A stretch of 64,000 nucleotides of DNA, from contig JBOHLG010000017.1 of NCBI GenBank assembly GCA_050729515.1, positions 1-64,000 of the forward strand, in the 5' to 3' direction. A program made the translations under genes and the position numbers. The DNA comes from Acaudatibacter sp050729515. Its GTDB lineage: Bacteria; Pseudomonadota; Alphaproteobacteria; Caulobacterales; Caulobacteraceae. Below, one piece after another: positions 41,535-50,390 of this stretch. The number at the start of each line of letters is the position of its first letter. Within the stretch, counting starts at the first letter, position 1. Under the pieces are notes generated by a model. That model saw only the letters and a program-made list of their open reading frames with translations, was not told where the DNA came from and ran no database searches.

Positions 41535-42397
41535 TGCCGCCACGCCGCTCGCCGGCCCTCGAGAAAGGCGCGCACCCCTTCCTGGCCCTCGTCGCTGACC
41601 CGCGCCTTGGCGATGGCGTGGGCGGTCGCCTCGCTGAGCTCGTGGTCGATGGGCCGTCCGGCGACCTCGCCGACAAGCCGCTTGGAGGCCGCAAGCGCGC
41701 CCGGCGCAGACGAGGATATTTCCTTGAAGATGCGCACGCGGGCCGCCTCGAGCGCCTTGGCATCTGCGACCACCTCGTCGATGAGGCCCATCGCGCGGGC
41801 CTCGGCGGCCCCGAAGACCCGGCCCGAAGCGAAGAGGCCGCGCGCCTTCCGCGGCCCGATCGCGGCGATGACGAAGGGGCTGATCGTGGCGGCCACCAGC
41901 CCCAGCTTGACCTCGGAAAAGGCGAATTTTGCGCTCCTGACGGCGATGGCGTGATCGCAGGCGGCGATGAGGCCGTTGCCGCCGCCGAAGGCGGAGCCCT
42001 CGACGAGGGCCACGGTGAACTTCGGAAGCTCCCAGAGGCGTCTCAGCATGACCGCCAGGGCCATGGCGTCCTCGCGATTGTCCGATTCCGGCCGATCCGC
42101 CGCCCCCCGCATCCACTCGAGGTCCGCGCCCGCCGAGAACGCCCCGGCCGCCCCCCTCACGAACACGGTCCGCACGCCATCGGCGCCCTCGAGCGTCTTT
42201 AGCGCCTGGTCGAGCGCGCCGATCATCTCGGCGTTGAAGGCGTTCTTCCTCTCGGGCCGGTTGAGGATGATCGTCGCCCACCCGGAGGGGTCGGCTTCCA
42301 GGCGCACGGTGGGAGAGGCGGCGTCGGAATCGACCACCTCGACCAGCGGATCGGCCATGGGATTGATCGGGGGGTTTTCGAGAGGTCGGTCGCTCAT
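41531..42397 (-). CDS. liuC: Enoyl-CoA hydratase, probable methylglutaconyl-CoA hydratase
   Basis: 288 residues. Crotonase fold with the oxyanion site FSAGADLEWMRGAA and EGSAFGGGNGLIAACDHAIA, then FSEVKLGLVAATISPFVIAAIGPRKARGLFASGRVFGA and MGLIDEVVADA. The catalytic Glu is expected in the FSEVKLG and later region. The context between the MCC subunits indicates 3-methylglutaconyl-CoA hydratase, the step after MCC. A slightly long N-terminus (about 30 residues before the fold) could mean the true start is Met14. Confidence 0.87.
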   Translation of the reverse strand: MSDRPLENPPINPMADPLVEVVDSDAASPTVRLEADPSGWATIILNRPERKNAFNAEMIGALDQALKTLEGADGVRTVFVRGAAGAFSAGADLEWMRGAADRPESDNREDAMALAVMLRRLWELPKFTVALVEGSAFGGGNGLIAACDHAIAVRSAKFAFSEVKLGLVAATISPFVIAAIGPRKARGLFASGRVFGAAEARAMGLIDEVVADAKALEAARVRIFKEISSSAPGALAASKRLVGEVAGRPIDHELSEATAHAIAKARVSDEGQEGVRAFLEGRRAAWRQ

Positions 42398-42404
42398 CGG
42401 CTCC

Positions 42405-44012
42405 TCACAGGCGAAAAACTCCGAAACGTGTCGGTGGGATGGGGGCGTTCATCGCCGCGGCGATCGCCAGGCCCAGCACGTCTCGGGTCTGGACCGGATC
42501 GATGATCCCGTCGTCCCACAGCCTCGCCGTCGCATAGTAGGGATCGCCTTCGGCCTCGTAGCGTTCGCGGATCGGCGCTTTGAAGGCCGCCTCGTTCTCC
42601 TCACTCCACGCCTCACCACGCGCCTCGATCGCTTCGCGCCGGATCGTCGCCAGGACGCTCGCCGCCTGTTCCCCTCCCATGACGCTGATCCGGCTGTTCG
42701 GCCAAGAGAAGAGGAATCGCGGCGAGTAGGCGCGCCCGCACATGCCGTAGTTGCCAGCTCCGAACGAGCCGCCGATGACGATGGTGAATTTGGGGACCTC
42801 GGCGCAGGCGACCGCGGTCACCAGCTTGGCGCCATCCTTGGCGATGCCTCCCGCCTCGTAGCGGCCGCCGACCATGAAACCGGAGATGTTCTGGAGGAAA
42901 ACCAGTGGAATGCCCCGCTGGCAGGCCAGTTCGATGAAGTGCGCTCCCTTCAGCGCGCTCTCCGAAAAGAGCACTCCATTGTTGGCGAGCAGCGCCACCG
43001 GCCAGCCCCAGATGCGGGCGAAGCCGCAGACCAGGGTCGTTCCATAGAGCGCCTTGAATTCGTCCAGAACCGAGCCGTCGACGATGCGCGCGATCACCTC
43101 GCGCACGTCGTAGGGCGCGCGCACGTCGGCGGGGATGATCCCATAAAGCTGGGTCGGATCGAGGGCCGGCAACTCGGGTGGGGCGGGCGAGAGAGCCGGG
43201 ATCGGCGCCGGGCCGAGATCGCCGAAGAGCCGCCGGACGATAGCCAGGGCTTCCTCGTCGTCGGCGGCGACGTGGTCCACCAGACCCGAACGTCGGGCGT
43301 GGACGTCGGCGCCGCCGAGGTCCTCGGCGCTGATCACCTCGCCGGTCGCCGCCTTCACCAGGGGCGGGCCGCCCAGGAAGATCGTTCCCTGGCCGCGGAC
43401 GATCACCGTCTCCTCGCTCATCGCCGGCACGTAGGCGCCGCCGGCGGTGCACGAACCCATGACGCAAGCGATCTGGGCTAGGCCCGCCGCGCTCATCCTC
43501 GCCTGGTTGAAGAAGATCCGCCCGAAGTGCTCCCGGTCGGGGAAGACCTCGGCCTGGTAGGGAAGGTTGGCCCCGCCGCTGTCGACCAGATAGATCGAGG
43601 GCAGGCGGTTTTCGAAGGCGATCTCCTGGGCGCGGAGATGCTTCTTCACCGTCATCGGAAAATAAGCTCCGCCCTTCACGGTCGCTTCGTTGGCGAGGAT
43701 CATCGCCTCGCGGCCGCTCACCTTGCCGATTGCGGCGATGAGGCCGGCGGCCGGCGCTTCGCCGTCGTAGAGCCCGCACGCGGCGAGTTGGCCGATCTCC
43801 AGGAGAGGGGAGCCGGGATCGATCAGCCTTTCCACCCGCGTCCGCGGCAGAAGCTTGCCGCGTGCTTCGTGCCTCTGGCGCGAAGCCGCCGGTCCGCCCA
43901 GCGCCGCCTCGGCGACGCGCTCGCGCAGCCTCGCGGCGAGCGCCGTATTGACCGCCCGATTGGCCTTGAAGGCGGCCGAAGCCGGTTCGACCGCGCTGGA
44001 GAGCCTCGCCAT
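42405..44012 (-). CDS. mccB: Methylcrotonyl-CoA carboxylase carboxyltransferase subunit (beta)
   Basis: 535 residues from ATG 44012 (Met13 of the longest frame, giving the family length). RQRHEARGKLLPRTRVERLIDPGSPLLEIGQLAA is the MCC-beta start. IYLVDSGGANLPYQAEVFPDREHFGRIFFNQARMS, MGSCTAGGAYVPAMSEE, GGPPLVKAATGEVISAEDLGG and FTIVIGGSFGAGNYGMCGRAYSPRFLFSWPNSRISVMGGEQAA match MCC rather than PCC. The catalytic partner is mccA. First gene of the block; transcription runs leftward and the patatin gene is divergent. Confidence 0.95.
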   Translation of the reverse strand: MARLSSAVEPASAAFKANRAVNTALAARLRERVAEAALGGPAASRQRHEARGKLLPRTRVERLIDPGSPLLEIGQLAACGLYDGEAPAAGLIAAIGKVSGREAMILANEATVKGGAYFPMTVKKHLRAQEIAFENRLPSIYLVDSGGANLPYQAEVFPDREHFGRIFFNQARMSAAGLAQIACVMGSCTAGGAYVPAMSEETVIVRGQGTIFLGGPPLVKAATGEVISAEDLGGADVHARRSGLVDHVAADDEEALAIVRRLFGDLGPAPIPALSPAPPELPALDPTQLYGIIPADVRAPYDVREVIARIVDGSVLDEFKALYGTTLVCGFARIWGWPVALLANNGVLFSESALKGAHFIELACQRGIPLVFLQNISGFMVGGRYEAGGIAKDGAKLVTAVACAEVPKFTIVIGGSFGAGNYGMCGRAYSPRFLFSWPNSRISVMGGEQAASVLATIRREAIEARGEAWSEENEAAFKAPIRERYEAEGDPYYATARLWDDGIIDPVQTRDVLGLAIAAAMNAPIPPTRFGVFRL

Positions 44013-44083
44013 GGCCGCCTCATAACTTGCGCGAAGACCGCACGCCATTGGCGCGGCGCGGCCCTCGCCGGTAAGCTCGCCCC

Positions 44084-45871
44084 GTGGCGAGCGATCCAGC
44101 GGCCCGGGCGGCCATCGTCAGGCTCTTCGAGCGCGAGACCGAGGCGGGCGAGACCTTCGCCTTCTCGCTGCCCGGCGGCGCGCCGCTGTTCCTGGCCGGA
44201 GAGCGCGCCGAGGCGCTCTATCTCTTGAGGGCCGGACGCCTCGCGGCCGCCTTCGAGGAAGGCGGCTCCAAGAGGTTCCTGGGCGTCATTCGCCCCGGCG
44301 AGGTGGCCGGGGAGTTCTCCCTGATCGCCGGGGCGCCCCACTCGGCCGATGTCGTCGCCCTGCGCGACAGCGAACTTCTCGCCCTGCCCCGCGCGCGCTT
44401 TCTCGCCGCCGCGGCCAAGGACGCCGAAGCCATGCGCGAGCTCGCCGGCCTCGTCGTCCACCGCGCCCGCCGCGGCGCCCTCCAGCAACCGACCGGCGAG
44501 CCCAAGACGTTCGGCTTCATCTGCGTCCATCCGGGTCCGGCGGTGAGGCCCGTCGCCGCCACGGTCGCCCGGCGCCTGACGGTGATGGGCTTCAAGGTCG
44601 CCGTGGTCGGCGCGGAAGCCGAGCGCGAAACGACCCAGTGGTTCTCGAATCTGGAACTGGCCCACGACCTTCTTCTCTACGTCGGAGAAGCCGAGGAGAG
44701 CGCGTGGATCGGCGTTTTGCTTCGCCAGATCGACCGGCTCTTCCTCCTCGCTGAGGCTTCGGCCAGACCTGCGCGGGGGCCCAAGGCCACACAGCCGTTC
44801 GTCACCGCCGCCGGGATGGTCGACCTCATCCTGCTCCAGGCCGCAGGTTGCCACGCGCCCAAGGGTTCGGCGGCGTGGGAAAAGGCGCTTCACCCGGCCC
44901 ATCTTTTCCATCTGCGTCACGGTCACGCCGCCGACATCGAGCGGCTCGCCCGGGTGATGTGCCGACGGGCGGTCGGATTGGTCCTCTCTGGAGGCGCAGC
45001 CCGCGCCTACGCCCACGTCGGGGCCATCCGGGCCCTTGAAGAAGCCAAGGTCCCAATCGATTTCGTGGCCGGCGCCTCCATGGGGGCGATCGTCGCCGCG
45101 GGCCTCGCCATGGGCTGGGAGATCGACGAGCTCGACGAGCGCATCCGCCGCGCCTTCGTCGAATCGAGCCCGGTGGACGACTTTGCGATTCCCCCGCTCG
45201 TCGCCTTCACCCACGGCCGCAAGGTACGCGCCAGACTCGCCGCTCACTTCGGCGATCGCGAGTTCGCCGATCTGTGGCGGCCGTTCTTTTGCCTCTCGTC
45301 CAATCTCACCACCGGCGCCTATCAGGTTCATCGCCACGGCCTGGTGCGCGAGGCCCTCACCGCCTCGGTCTCGCTGCCCGGCCTCTTGCCGCCGACGATC
45401 AGCGGCCAGGACGTCCTCGTCGATGGGGCGCTCATGAAGAACTTCCCGGCCGACGTCATGCGCGCCTTCCATCCCGGCCCGATCGTGGGCGTGGATGTCA
45501 CCCGCGGGCGCAGCATCGAGGCCAAGGACGTCTCAGGCCCCCGATTCCTGTGGCGCTGGATCGCTTCGGGCGCCTGGCGCCATGGGCCGCCCATGGTCTC
45601 AATCCTGATGCGCGCCGCCACCGTCACCGCCGAAAGCGAGCTGGCCGTCTCCCGGGAGGCCGCCGACCTACTCATCCTTCCCGAGGTGGAGATGATCGAG
45701 ATCGGGGACTGGAAAGCCTACGAGCCGGCCGTCAAGGCCGGCGAGGCCGCAGCCAGGGAGGCGCTCGCGCGCCTGGACCGGCCGGTCACCGAGCTTCGCC
45801 TGGCGGCCAAGGAGGAGCGGCCCCTCGACGAGGAGTCCGCCGTCATCGACCGGCAAGAACCGGCTTGCTAG
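44084..45871 (+). CDS. Cyclic-nucleotide-binding-domain patatin-like phospholipase (NTE/RssA type)
   Basis: 595 residues from GTG 44084. N-terminal cNMP-type regulatory domain (about 25-120: GRLAAAFEEGG, FLGVIRPGEVAGEFSLIAGAPHSADVVAL), a middle alpha/beta segment (about 140-255) as in bacterial NTE proteins, and a patatin domain. The latter has LSGGAARAYAHVGAIRAL for the oxyanion hole, nucleophile GASMGAI and catalytic DGALMKNFP. It probably hydrolyses lysophospholipids at the inner membrane. It is followed 10 bases later by hdaA. Confidence 0.87.
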   Translation: MASDPAARAAIVRLFERETEAGETFAFSLPGGAPLFLAGERAEALYLLRAGRLAAAFEEGGSKRFLGVIRPGEVAGEFSLIAGAPHSADVVALRDSELLALPRARFLAAAAKDAEAMRELAGLVVHRARRGALQQPTGEPKTFGFICVHPGPAVRPVAATVARRLTVMGFKVAVVGAEAERETTQWFSNLELAHDLLLYVGEAEESAWIGVLLRQIDRLFLLAEASARPARGPKATQPFVTAAGMVDLILLQAAGCHAPKGSAAWEKALHPAHLFHLRHGHAADIERLARVMCRRAVGLVLSGGAARAYAHVGAIRALEEAKVPIDFVAGASMGAIVAAGLAMGWEIDELDERIRRAFVESSPVDDFAIPPLVAFTHGRKVRARLAAHFGDREFADLWRPFFCLSSNLTTGAYQVHRHGLVREALTASVSLPGLLPPTISGQDVLVDGALMKNFPADVMRAFHPGPIVGVDVTRGRSIEAKDVSGPRFLWRWIASGAWRHGPPMVSILMRAATVTAESELAVSREAADLLILPEVEMIEIGDWKAYEPAVKAGEAAAREALARLDRPVTELRLAAKEERPLDEESAVIDRQEPAC

Positions 45872-45881
45872 ACTTCGGCCG

Positions 45882-46571
45882 GTGAAGACCGACCCCTACC
45901 GCCCCGGCAGTCAGCTTCGCCTTTCGTTTCCGGCGAGCCGCCGCTGCGTGGGCGCATCCTTCGTGGTCTCGCCGAGCAACGCCGAGGCGGCGGCGATGGT
46001 CGGGGCGTGGCCGGCGTGGCCGCTCGGGGCCCTGGCCCTCATCGGGCCCGAGGGCAGCGGCAAGAGCCATCTCGCCGCGCTCTGGGCGCGGCGCGCCGGC
46101 GCCGTCGCCATCACCGCTCAGGACGCCGACGCCCTTCCCCGGCCGGCCGACGCCGCGGTCCTCATCGAAGACGCCGACCAAGGCGGGTACGACGAGGTTC
46201 TCTTCCATCTGCTGAACCGGGCCGGCGGCGGGACGAGCCTGCTCCTGACCGCCCGTCTGGAGCCGGCGGTCTGGCCCGTCGCCATCCCCGATCTCGCCTC
46301 CCGGCTCAAGGCCCTCACCGTCGCCCGCATCGGCCCTCCCGACGATGTCGCCCTGGAAGCGATGCTGCGCGCCTTCTTCCGGGCCAGACACATCCGCCCG
46401 GCCGCCGAGGTCTATCCCTATCTCCTCTCCCGGATCGAACGCTCGGGAAGGGCGGCGCGGGCCTTCGTTTCCCGGCTAGACGAACTGGCCGACGCCGAGG
46501 GCCGCGAGGTCTCCCGGGCGCTCGCCAGGCAGGTGATCGAAAGCGATGAATCGGGCGATCTCTTTGACTAA
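45882..46571 (+). CDS. hdaA: DnaA-inactivating AAA protein (HdaA)
   Basis: 229 residues from GTG 45882. The N-terminus has the clamp-binding motif QLRLSF (residues 11-16). Then comes a DnaA-like ATPase: Walker A IGPEGSGKSH (54-63), Walker B VLIEDAD, and the DnaA-family end DDVALEAMLRAFFRARHIRPAAEVYPYLLSRIERS. HdaA binds the replicative clamp and stimulates DnaA-ATP hydrolysis. It lies just before ppk, whose start overlaps the hdaA end by 26 bases, as in related alphaproteobacteria. Confidence 0.93.
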   Translation: MKTDPYRPGSQLRLSFPASRRCVGASFVVSPSNAEAAAMVGAWPAWPLGALALIGPEGSGKSHLAALWARRAGAVAITAQDADALPRPADAAVLIEDADQGGYDEVLFHLLNRAGGGTSLLLTARLEPAVWPVAIPDLASRLKALTVARIGPPDDVALEAMLRAFFRARHIRPAAEVYPYLLSRIERSGRAARAFVSRLDELADAEGREVSRALARQVIESDESGDLFD

Positions 46572-48819
46572 GGCGGCGAGCCTCGAACGAGCCCTCCAGG
46601 CGACCGAGGCCAGAGCGCGCCCCAAGCCGGTGGTTTCGGCGGCGGGGCCGCTCAAGATCGCGCCAATCGCCCCAGAGGAGGACGATCTCGCCGGCTCGCC
46701 CCGGCGCTTCTTCAATCGCGAGCTTTCCTGGCTCGCTTTCAACGCCCTCGTCCTGGCCGAGGCGGAGAACCCGCGCCACCCGCTCCTGGAGCGGCTCCGG
46801 TTCCTCTCGATCTCGGCCAGCAATCTGGACGAGTTCTACATGGTCCGCGTCGCCGGCCTGAAGGGACAGGTGCGCGAGGATGTCAGGGTGGTCAGTCAGG
46901 ACGGCCTGACGCCGGCCGAGCAGCTCCAGAGGATCGAAGTGGACGCGGGCGAACTGATGGACGCCCAGCAGCGCATCTGGGCGGCGATCCACACCGAGCT
47001 CGCAGGGGCCGGCTTGCGCCTCCTCGACGCTAAGGACGTCGTGGAGGCCTCCGATCTGGCGGCCGCCGAGACGATCTTCACCGAGCGAATCTTCCCGGTC
47101 CTCACTCCTCTCGCCATCGATCCGGCCCACCCCTTTCCGTTCATTCCCAATCTCGGCTTCTGCCTCGCGCTCAAGCTGCGCCGCCTGGCCGACGAGAAGC
47201 CCTTGTTCGCCCTCGCCCCGGTGCCAAGCCAAGTCGCCAGGTTCTGGGAGCTTCCCGCGGCGGGAGGCCGGCGCGGCGAGCGGCGGATCCTGGGCCTGGA
47301 GAGCTTCCTCCTTCTTTTCCTTGATCGATTGTTTCCCGGCTATCGGGTCGAGGGAGCCGGCCTCTTCCGTCTGATCCGCGATTCGGATGTCGAGATCGAA
47401 GAGGAGGCCGAGGATCTCGTCCGCGAGTTCGAGGCCCGCCTCAAGCGTCGAAGGTTGGGCTCGGTGGTGCAGGTGATCATCCAGGCATCGATGCCGCAGG
47501 ATCTCGCCGAATTCATCCTCGCCGGCCTTGGCGCGCGCCCGGGCGATGTGGTCAGGGTCGATGGAAAGCTCGGCCTCGCCCAACTCGCTCAGCTCATCCC
47601 CGCCGATCGCCCCGAGCTGAAGTTCAAGGCCTTCCAGCCGAGGTTCCCCGAACGGATCCTCGACCACGGCGGCGATTGCTTCGCGGCCATCCGCCAGAAG
47701 GACATCGTGGTCCACCACCCCTACGAGAGCTTCGATGTGGTGGTGCAGTTCCTCATCCAGGCCGCCCGCGATCCCAACGTCCTGGCCATCAAGCAGACGC
47801 TCTATCGCACCAGCCAGGAGAGCCCCATCGTCGCCGCCCTCATCGAAGCGGCCGAGAACGGCAAAAGCGTCGTCGCCCTGGTGGAGATCAAGGCCCGCTT
47901 CGACGAAGAGGCCAATCTCAAATGGGCCCGCGACCTGGTGCGGGCCGGGGTCCACGTCGTCTTCGGCTTCGTGGAGTACAAGACCCACGCCAAGCTCTCC
48001 CTGGTCATCCGCCGGGAGGGCGAGGCGCTCCGCACCTACTGCCATTTCGACACCGGCAACTATCATCCGGTGAACGCCAAGATCTACACCGACCTCTCCC
48101 TCTTCACCTGCGATCCGGCCCTGGGGCGGGATTCGGGGCGGCTCTTCAACTACATCACCGGCTACGCCCGGCCCGAGCGGACCGAGAAGCTCAGCTTCTC
48201 GCCGATCGGGCTGAAGGCCGAGATCCTGCGCCTCATCGGCGCCGAAGCGGCCAACGCCCGGGCCGGCGCGCCGGCGGCGATCTGGGCCAAGATGAACGCC
48301 CTTGTAGATCCGGACGTCATCGACGCCCTCTACGCGGCGAGCGGCGCTGGCGTCGCCATCGATCTGGTGGTCCGAGGCATCTGCTGCCTGCGCCCCGGCC
48401 TCGCCGGCCTTTCCGAGAACATCCGGGTCAAGAGCATGGTCGGCCGCTTCCTCGAGCACGCCCGCATCGTCGCCTTCGCCAACGGGGAGGCCATGCCGTC
48501 CCGGGCGGCGCGGGTCTTCATCACCTCGGCCGACTGGATGCCGCGCAATCTCGAGCGGCGCGTCGAAGTCATGGTCCCGGTCGAGAACCCCACCGTGCAT
48601 CAGCAGGTTCTCTCCCAGATCATGGTCGCAAACCTCAAGGACGAAGCCCAGAGCTGGCTGCTCGACGAGGCCGGCGAATACCACCGCGCGGCAGGCTGGG
48701 ACCTGCCGGGGGCCTTTTCGGCCCACGACTATTTCATGACCAACCCGTCCCTCTCCGGTCGCGGCGAGAGGGTCAAGGATCTCCCTCACGCCTTCGATCA
48801 TGTCGGTTTCGGTCGATAG
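46546..48819 (+). CDS. ppk1: Polyphosphate kinase 1
   Basis: 757 residues. It makes polyphosphate from ATP. N-domain RFFNRELSWLAFNALVLAEAENPRHPLLERLRFLSISASNLDEFYMVRVAGL. The catalytic core has VHHPYESFDVVVQFL, HAKLSLVIRREG (autophosphorylated-His region) and TGNYHPVNAKIYTDLSLFT, then RVFITSADWMPRNLERRVEVMVPV. The length (about 757) is a little over the usual 700 because of an N-terminal extension. It overlaps hdaA (26 bases) and ppx (20 bases). Confidence 0.95.
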   Translation: MNRAISLTKAASLERALQATEARARPKPVVSAAGPLKIAPIAPEEDDLAGSPRRFFNRELSWLAFNALVLAEAENPRHPLLERLRFLSISASNLDEFYMVRVAGLKGQVREDVRVVSQDGLTPAEQLQRIEVDAGELMDAQQRIWAAIHTELAGAGLRLLDAKDVVEASDLAAAETIFTERIFPVLTPLAIDPAHPFPFIPNLGFCLALKLRRLADEKPLFALAPVPSQVARFWELPAAGGRRGERRILGLESFLLLFLDRLFPGYRVEGAGLFRLIRDSDVEIEEEAEDLVREFEARLKRRRLGSVVQVIIQASMPQDLAEFILAGLGARPGDVVRVDGKLGLAQLAQLIPADRPELKFKAFQPRFPERILDHGGDCFAAIRQKDIVVHHPYESFDVVVQFLIQAARDPNVLAIKQTLYRTSQESPIVAALIEAAENGKSVVALVEIKARFDEEANLKWARDLVRAGVHVVFGFVEYKTHAKLSLVIRREGEALRTYCHFDTGNYHPVNAKIYTDLSLFTCDPALGRDSGRLFNYITGYARPERTEKLSFSPIGLKAEILRLIGAEAANARAGAPAAIWAKMNALVDPDVIDALYAASGAGVAIDLVVRGICCLRPGLAGLSENIRVKSMVGRFLEHARIVAFANGEAMPSRAARVFITSADWMPRNLERRVEVMVPVENPTVHQQVLSQIMVANLKDEAQSWLLDEAGEYHRAAGWDLPGAFSAHDYFMTNPSLSGRGERVKDLPHAFDHVGFGR

Positions 48820-50377
48820 CCCCGCCCAGAAGTCGGCGGTCATCGACGTCGGCTCCAACTCGGTGCGTCTGGTGCTCTACGCCATCGAGGGGCGGGCGAT
48901 CTGGCAGGTCTTCAACGAAAAGGTTCTGGCCGGGCTCGGCCGCGATCTTTCGACGACCGGAGAGCTTTCGCCGCCGGGCGTGGCGACCGCCCTTCCCGCC
49001 CTCGCCCGCTTTTCCGCCCTCATCCGCGCCAACCGTCCAGACCGGCTCTTCTGCGTGGCGACCGCGGCGGTCAGGGAGGCTTCCGATGGGGCCGCCTTCG
49101 CTCGCCGGGTGCGCGAGGAGACCGGCCTGGAGATGCGGATTCTCTCCGGGCCGGAGGAGGCGCGGCTCTCCGCCCTGGGGGTCATGGGCGGGGCGCCCGG
49201 CTCCCAAGGGATCGCCGCCGATCTCGGGGGCGGCAGCCTCGAACTCGCCCGCCTGGAGAACGGCGCTCCCACCAAGGGCGTCAGCCTGCCGCTCGGGCCG
49301 CTGCGCCTCACCGGCAGGGGTCGAGCCGATCTCGCCCTCGCACGCGCCGAGGCCCTTCGCGTCCTAGCCGGAACCGAGCGCGCCTATCGCGCCGAGGCGC
49401 TCAACGCGGTCGGCGGCGGGTGGCGAAACCTCGCCCTGATCCACATGAAGATGACGGACTATCCGCTCGGCATCGTTCATCAATACGAGATGACGCGCAG
49501 CCAGGCCCTGGATGTCGCGCGCTTCGCCATGCGGCAGTCCCGCTCCTCGCTCGAGCGCATCGAGGGGATCTCGAAGCGTCGCGTGGAGACCCTCCCCCAC
49601 GCCGCCCTGGTGCTGGAGACCCTGATCGAGCATCTGAAGATCGAAAGGGTGGTGATCTCCGCCTGGGGCCTGCGCGAGGGCCTGATCCTCGAGGCCATGG
49701 ATCCCGCCCTGCGCGCCCGCGATCCGCTGATCGAGGGATGCGCCGCTCTCACCGCCCGCCAGGAGTTCGAAGGCGGCGCGGCCCGCGAGCTCGCCTTTGC
49801 GCTCGAGGCGTGGCTCTCGGCGCCCTTCGCCAGACTCCCGGCCGCCTTCGGCGCGCGCGACAGCGCCCTCATCGCCGCTGCCTGCGAGCTCGCCGACCTC
49901 GGGATAAGGCTCCATCCCGATCACCGCGCCGATCTGGTGTTCGACCAGGTGCTGCGGGCCCCGATCGCCGGCATGGACCACGCCGAGCGCGCCTTCCTCG
50001 CCTGCGCCGCCTTCTCCCGCCACAGCGCCCGGCCCGAGACGCCTGAGCCGCAGCTCGTCCAGCGCCTGCTCGGCCCGGCGCGCTTGGAGCGGGCCAGGGC
50101 GCTCGGCGCGGCCGTGCGCCTCGCCTGTGAGCTTTCCGGGCGAATTCCCGCGCTCCTCGCCCACGCCTCCCTCGCCATAAAGCCCGCCTCAGTGGTGCTT
50201 CACATCGAGGGCGCCTGGGGGCCGATGCTGGGCGGCGATCAGATCGAGCGTCGCGCCGCCCAGCTCGCGGGGCGCCTTGGACGCGGCCTCAAGATCCGCA
50301 CAGGCCCGGCGGAAGCGGGCGCCAAGGCGGCCGCGGGGCGCGCCGCCAAGAGATCGAAGGTCTTCCGCGCCGCCTAA
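48800..50377 (+). CDS. ppx: Exopolyphosphatase / Ppx-GppA family
   Basis: 525 residues. Actin-like ATPase fold: AVIDVGSNSVRLVLY, FCVATAAVREASDGAAF, ILSGPEEARLSALGVMGG and IAADLGGGSLELARLENG (phosphate-binding loops). A C-terminal helical HD-like region follows. It degrades polyphosphate and/or pppGpp. The overlap with ppk makes synthesis and breakdown co-regulated. A Lys/Ala-rich tail (KAAAGRAAKRSK) ends the protein. Confidence 0.93.
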   Translation: MSVSVDSPAQKSAVIDVGSNSVRLVLYAIEGRAIWQVFNEKVLAGLGRDLSTTGELSPPGVATALPALARFSALIRANRPDRLFCVATAAVREASDGAAFARRVREETGLEMRILSGPEEARLSALGVMGGAPGSQGIAADLGGGSLELARLENGAPTKGVSLPLGPLRLTGRGRADLALARAEALRVLAGTERAYRAEALNAVGGGWRNLALIHMKMTDYPLGIVHQYEMTRSQALDVARFAMRQSRSSLERIEGISKRRVETLPHAALVLETLIEHLKIERVVISAWGLREGLILEAMDPALRARDPLIEGCAALTARQEFEGGAARELAFALEAWLSAPFARLPAAFGARDSALIAAACELADLGIRLHPDHRADLVFDQVLRAPIAGMDHAERAFLACAAFSRHSARPETPEPQLVQRLLGPARLERARALGAAVRLACELSGRIPALLAHASLAIKPASVVLHIEGAWGPMLGGDQIERRAAQLAGRLGRGLKIRTGPAEAGAKAAAGRAAKRSKVFRAA

Positions 50378-50390
50378 AAGGGCGCCCTCG

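Noticed and set aside
44990..45090. Altered patatin oxyanion motif (SGGAARAYAH) as a possible inactive enzyme
   Set aside because: This form is, as far as I recall, normal for one bacterial NTE subgroup, and GASMG and DGA are intact.
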